Of a stretch of DNA of 7,480 nt, positions 6,331-7,480 are shown piece after piece. Source of the stretch: Acidobacteriota bacterium (GTDB lineage Bacteria > Acidobacteriota > Vicinamibacteria > Vicinamibacterales > UBA2999); NCBI GenBank assembly GCA_020851835.1, contig JADZBZ010000254.1:1-7480 (forward strand), read 5' to 3'. Positions within the stretch are counted from its first letter, which is position 1, and every line of letters starts with the position of its first letter. The notes beneath the pieces were generated by a model. It made no database searches. It was not told where the DNA came from and was given only the letters and a program-made list of their open reading frames with translations. The position numbers and the translations under genes are program-made.

Positions 6331-7480
6331 GCGGCATGGTACCTTCCCGGACGTCTCGACGATTTCTGCTGTCCACCCTACTGGCCGCCGGTGCGGCGGC
6401 CATCCTGACGGCCCAGGCGCCGGCAACGCAGCCGGACTGGAAGGCCGTCGAAGCCGAGGCACTCGGCCACTACCAGGCGCTGTTGCGCTTCGACACCGTG
6501 ACCAGTGAGCGCCCGGCGGCGGAGTACATCAAGCAGGTGCTCGAGAAGGAAGGAATCCCGGCGAAGATTCTCTTCACCGATCCCGCGCGTCCCAACGTTG
6601 TCGCCCGGCTCCAGGGCAACGGCCGCCGGCGGCCCGTGCTGCTGATGGGGCACACCGACACGGTGCCGGTGGACGAGTCGAAGTGGCGTTTCCCGCCGTT
6701 CAGCGCTACGCAAGACGAAGGTTTCGTTTACGGCCGCGGCGCCATCGACGACAAGGACAACCTCGCCTCGGCGCTGATGACGATGGTGCTGCTGAAGCGG
6801 CTGAACGTGCCGCTGGATCGCGACGTGATCCTGCTGGCCGAGTCGGGGGAAGAGAGCGCCTCGCAGCTCGGTATCGGCTTCATGATCCGCGAGCACTATC
6901 CGGAGATCGACGCCGAGTACTGCCTGGCCGAGGGCGGCGACACGATCCGCGAGCGCGGAGAGGTGCGGTACGCCTCGGTGCAGGTGGCCGAGAAGGCCGT
7001 CCGGGGAGTGGAGCTGGTGGCCACCGGGATCTCGGGCCACGGGTCGGTGCCGCTCAAGTCCAACGCCGTCGCGCGGCTGGGCAATGCCGTCGGCCGCTTC
7101 AGCACCTGGCAACCCGCGGTGCGCATCGACGAAACGACCGGCACCTTCTTCCGGCGCCTGGCCATGCTGGCCCCGCCCGAGCAGGCGAAGCACTACCGCG
7201 ATGTCCTGTCGCCCGACACGACGGTGGCCGGCGCCGCTGCGGACTGGCTCTTCGAGCACGAGCCCAGGTATTCGTCGATGGCGCGCAGTTCGGTGTCTCC
7301 CACGATCTTCAACGGCGGCTACCGATCGAACGTGATTCCCTCCGAGGCGCGGGCCCGCCTCGACGTCCGCCTGGTCCCCGGTGAAGATGTGGACGGGCTG
7401 CTCGAGCAGATTCGCGCGGCCATCGGCGACCCGCAGGTGGACGTGCGGTTCACGGGCGGCAGCGGAGGTCCGCCGATCCC
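6327..7480 (+). CDS. Secreted M20-family metallopeptidase/amidohydrolase (3' end outside window)
   Basis: The frame runs from ATG 6327 off the window edge without a stop, giving 384 visible residues. A signal peptide is clear: SRRFLLS (10-16), then a hydrophobic stretch to about 28 and an AQA cleavage site (29-31). The paired Arg followed by FLL could be read as a Tat signal. The mature protein shows M20 motifs: MGHTDTVPVD with H109 and D111, GRGAIDDKDN with bridging D141, ESGEES with general base E175 and metal ligand E176, and AEGGD with E202 as the likely third carboxylate. The inserted dimerisation domain begins near 225 and includes SGHGS (236-240); GGYRSNVIPSEA (330-341) follows. The final His ligand must lie downstream. 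The family hydrolyses peptides or N-acyl amino acids with one or two zinc ions, and this member probably acts in the periplasm. The start overlaps the macro gene (ATGA); ATG 6336 (Met4) is an alternative. Confidence 0.9.
   Translation, partial: MSGMVPSRTSRRFLLSTLLAAGAAAILTAQAPATQPDWKAVEAEALGHYQALLRFDTVTSERPAAEYIKQVLEKEGIPAKILFTDPARPNVVARLQGNGRRRPVLLMGHTDTVPVDESKWRFPPFSATQDEGFVYGRGAIDDKDNLASALMTMVLLKRLNVPLDRDVILLAESGEESASQLGIGFMIREHYPEIDAEYCLAEGGDTIRERGEVRYASVQVAEKAVRGVELVATGISGHGSVPLKSNAVARLGNAVGRFSTWQPAVRIDETTGTFFRRLAMLAPPEQAKHYRDVLSPDTTVAGAAADWLFEHEPRYSSMARSSVSPTIFNGGYRSNVIPSEARARLDVRLVPGEDVDGLLEQIRAAIGDPQVDVRFTGGSGGPPI

Overview
The window is a compact, one-directional block of GC-rich bacterial DNA. 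Seven plus-strand genes fill it almost completely; the first and last run off the edges. The GC-rich third codon positions, GTG/ATG starts and four-base stop/start overlaps fit a GC-rich, Gram-negative-type soil or environmental bacterium. Acidobacteriota (Vicinamibacteria-like) is my best guess, but this rests on protein style only and is low confidence. No RNA gene, insertion sequence, CRISPR array, phage gene or sizeable repeat was seen.

Positions 1-5685 look like part of a surface-polysaccharide or glycolipid synthesis operon. In order they hold: the C-terminal end of a GT4-like glycosyltransferase (to 431), an extended-SDR NAD(P)-dependent epimerase/dehydratase (428-1420), a complete GT4 glycosyltransferase (1417-2616), a large multi-spanning GT-C-like membrane glycosyltransferase with a C-terminal soluble domain (2613-4586), and a second complete GT4 glycosyltransferase (4627-5685). 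The first three junctions are GTGA, GTGA and ATGA overlaps, so the genes are probably translationally coupled. At the fourth, an ATGA overlap opens only a 13-codon frame that ends 2 bases before the next gene's GTG. A plausible reading is that the cytoplasmic GT4 enzymes and the SDR build a lipid-linked glycan or supply a modified sugar, and the GT-C protein transfers a lipid-linked sugar on the outer face of the membrane. No flippase, polymerase or chain-length gene is visible, so the final product cannot be named.

After a 132-base gap (5686-5817) comes a second unit that need not share function with the first. It holds a stand-alone macro-domain protein of the YmdB/MacroD/Af1521 type (5818-6330), followed with an ATGA overlap by a secreted M20-family metallopeptidase or amidohydrolase (6327 to beyond the end). 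The macro protein keeps the ADP-ribose-binding motifs but has Ser where E. coli YmdB has a catalytic Asp.

Nothing here proves a new biological system. The points most worth checking are the GT-C protein's C-terminal domain, the macro/M20 gene pair, and the mini-ORF at the 4583-4627 junction.
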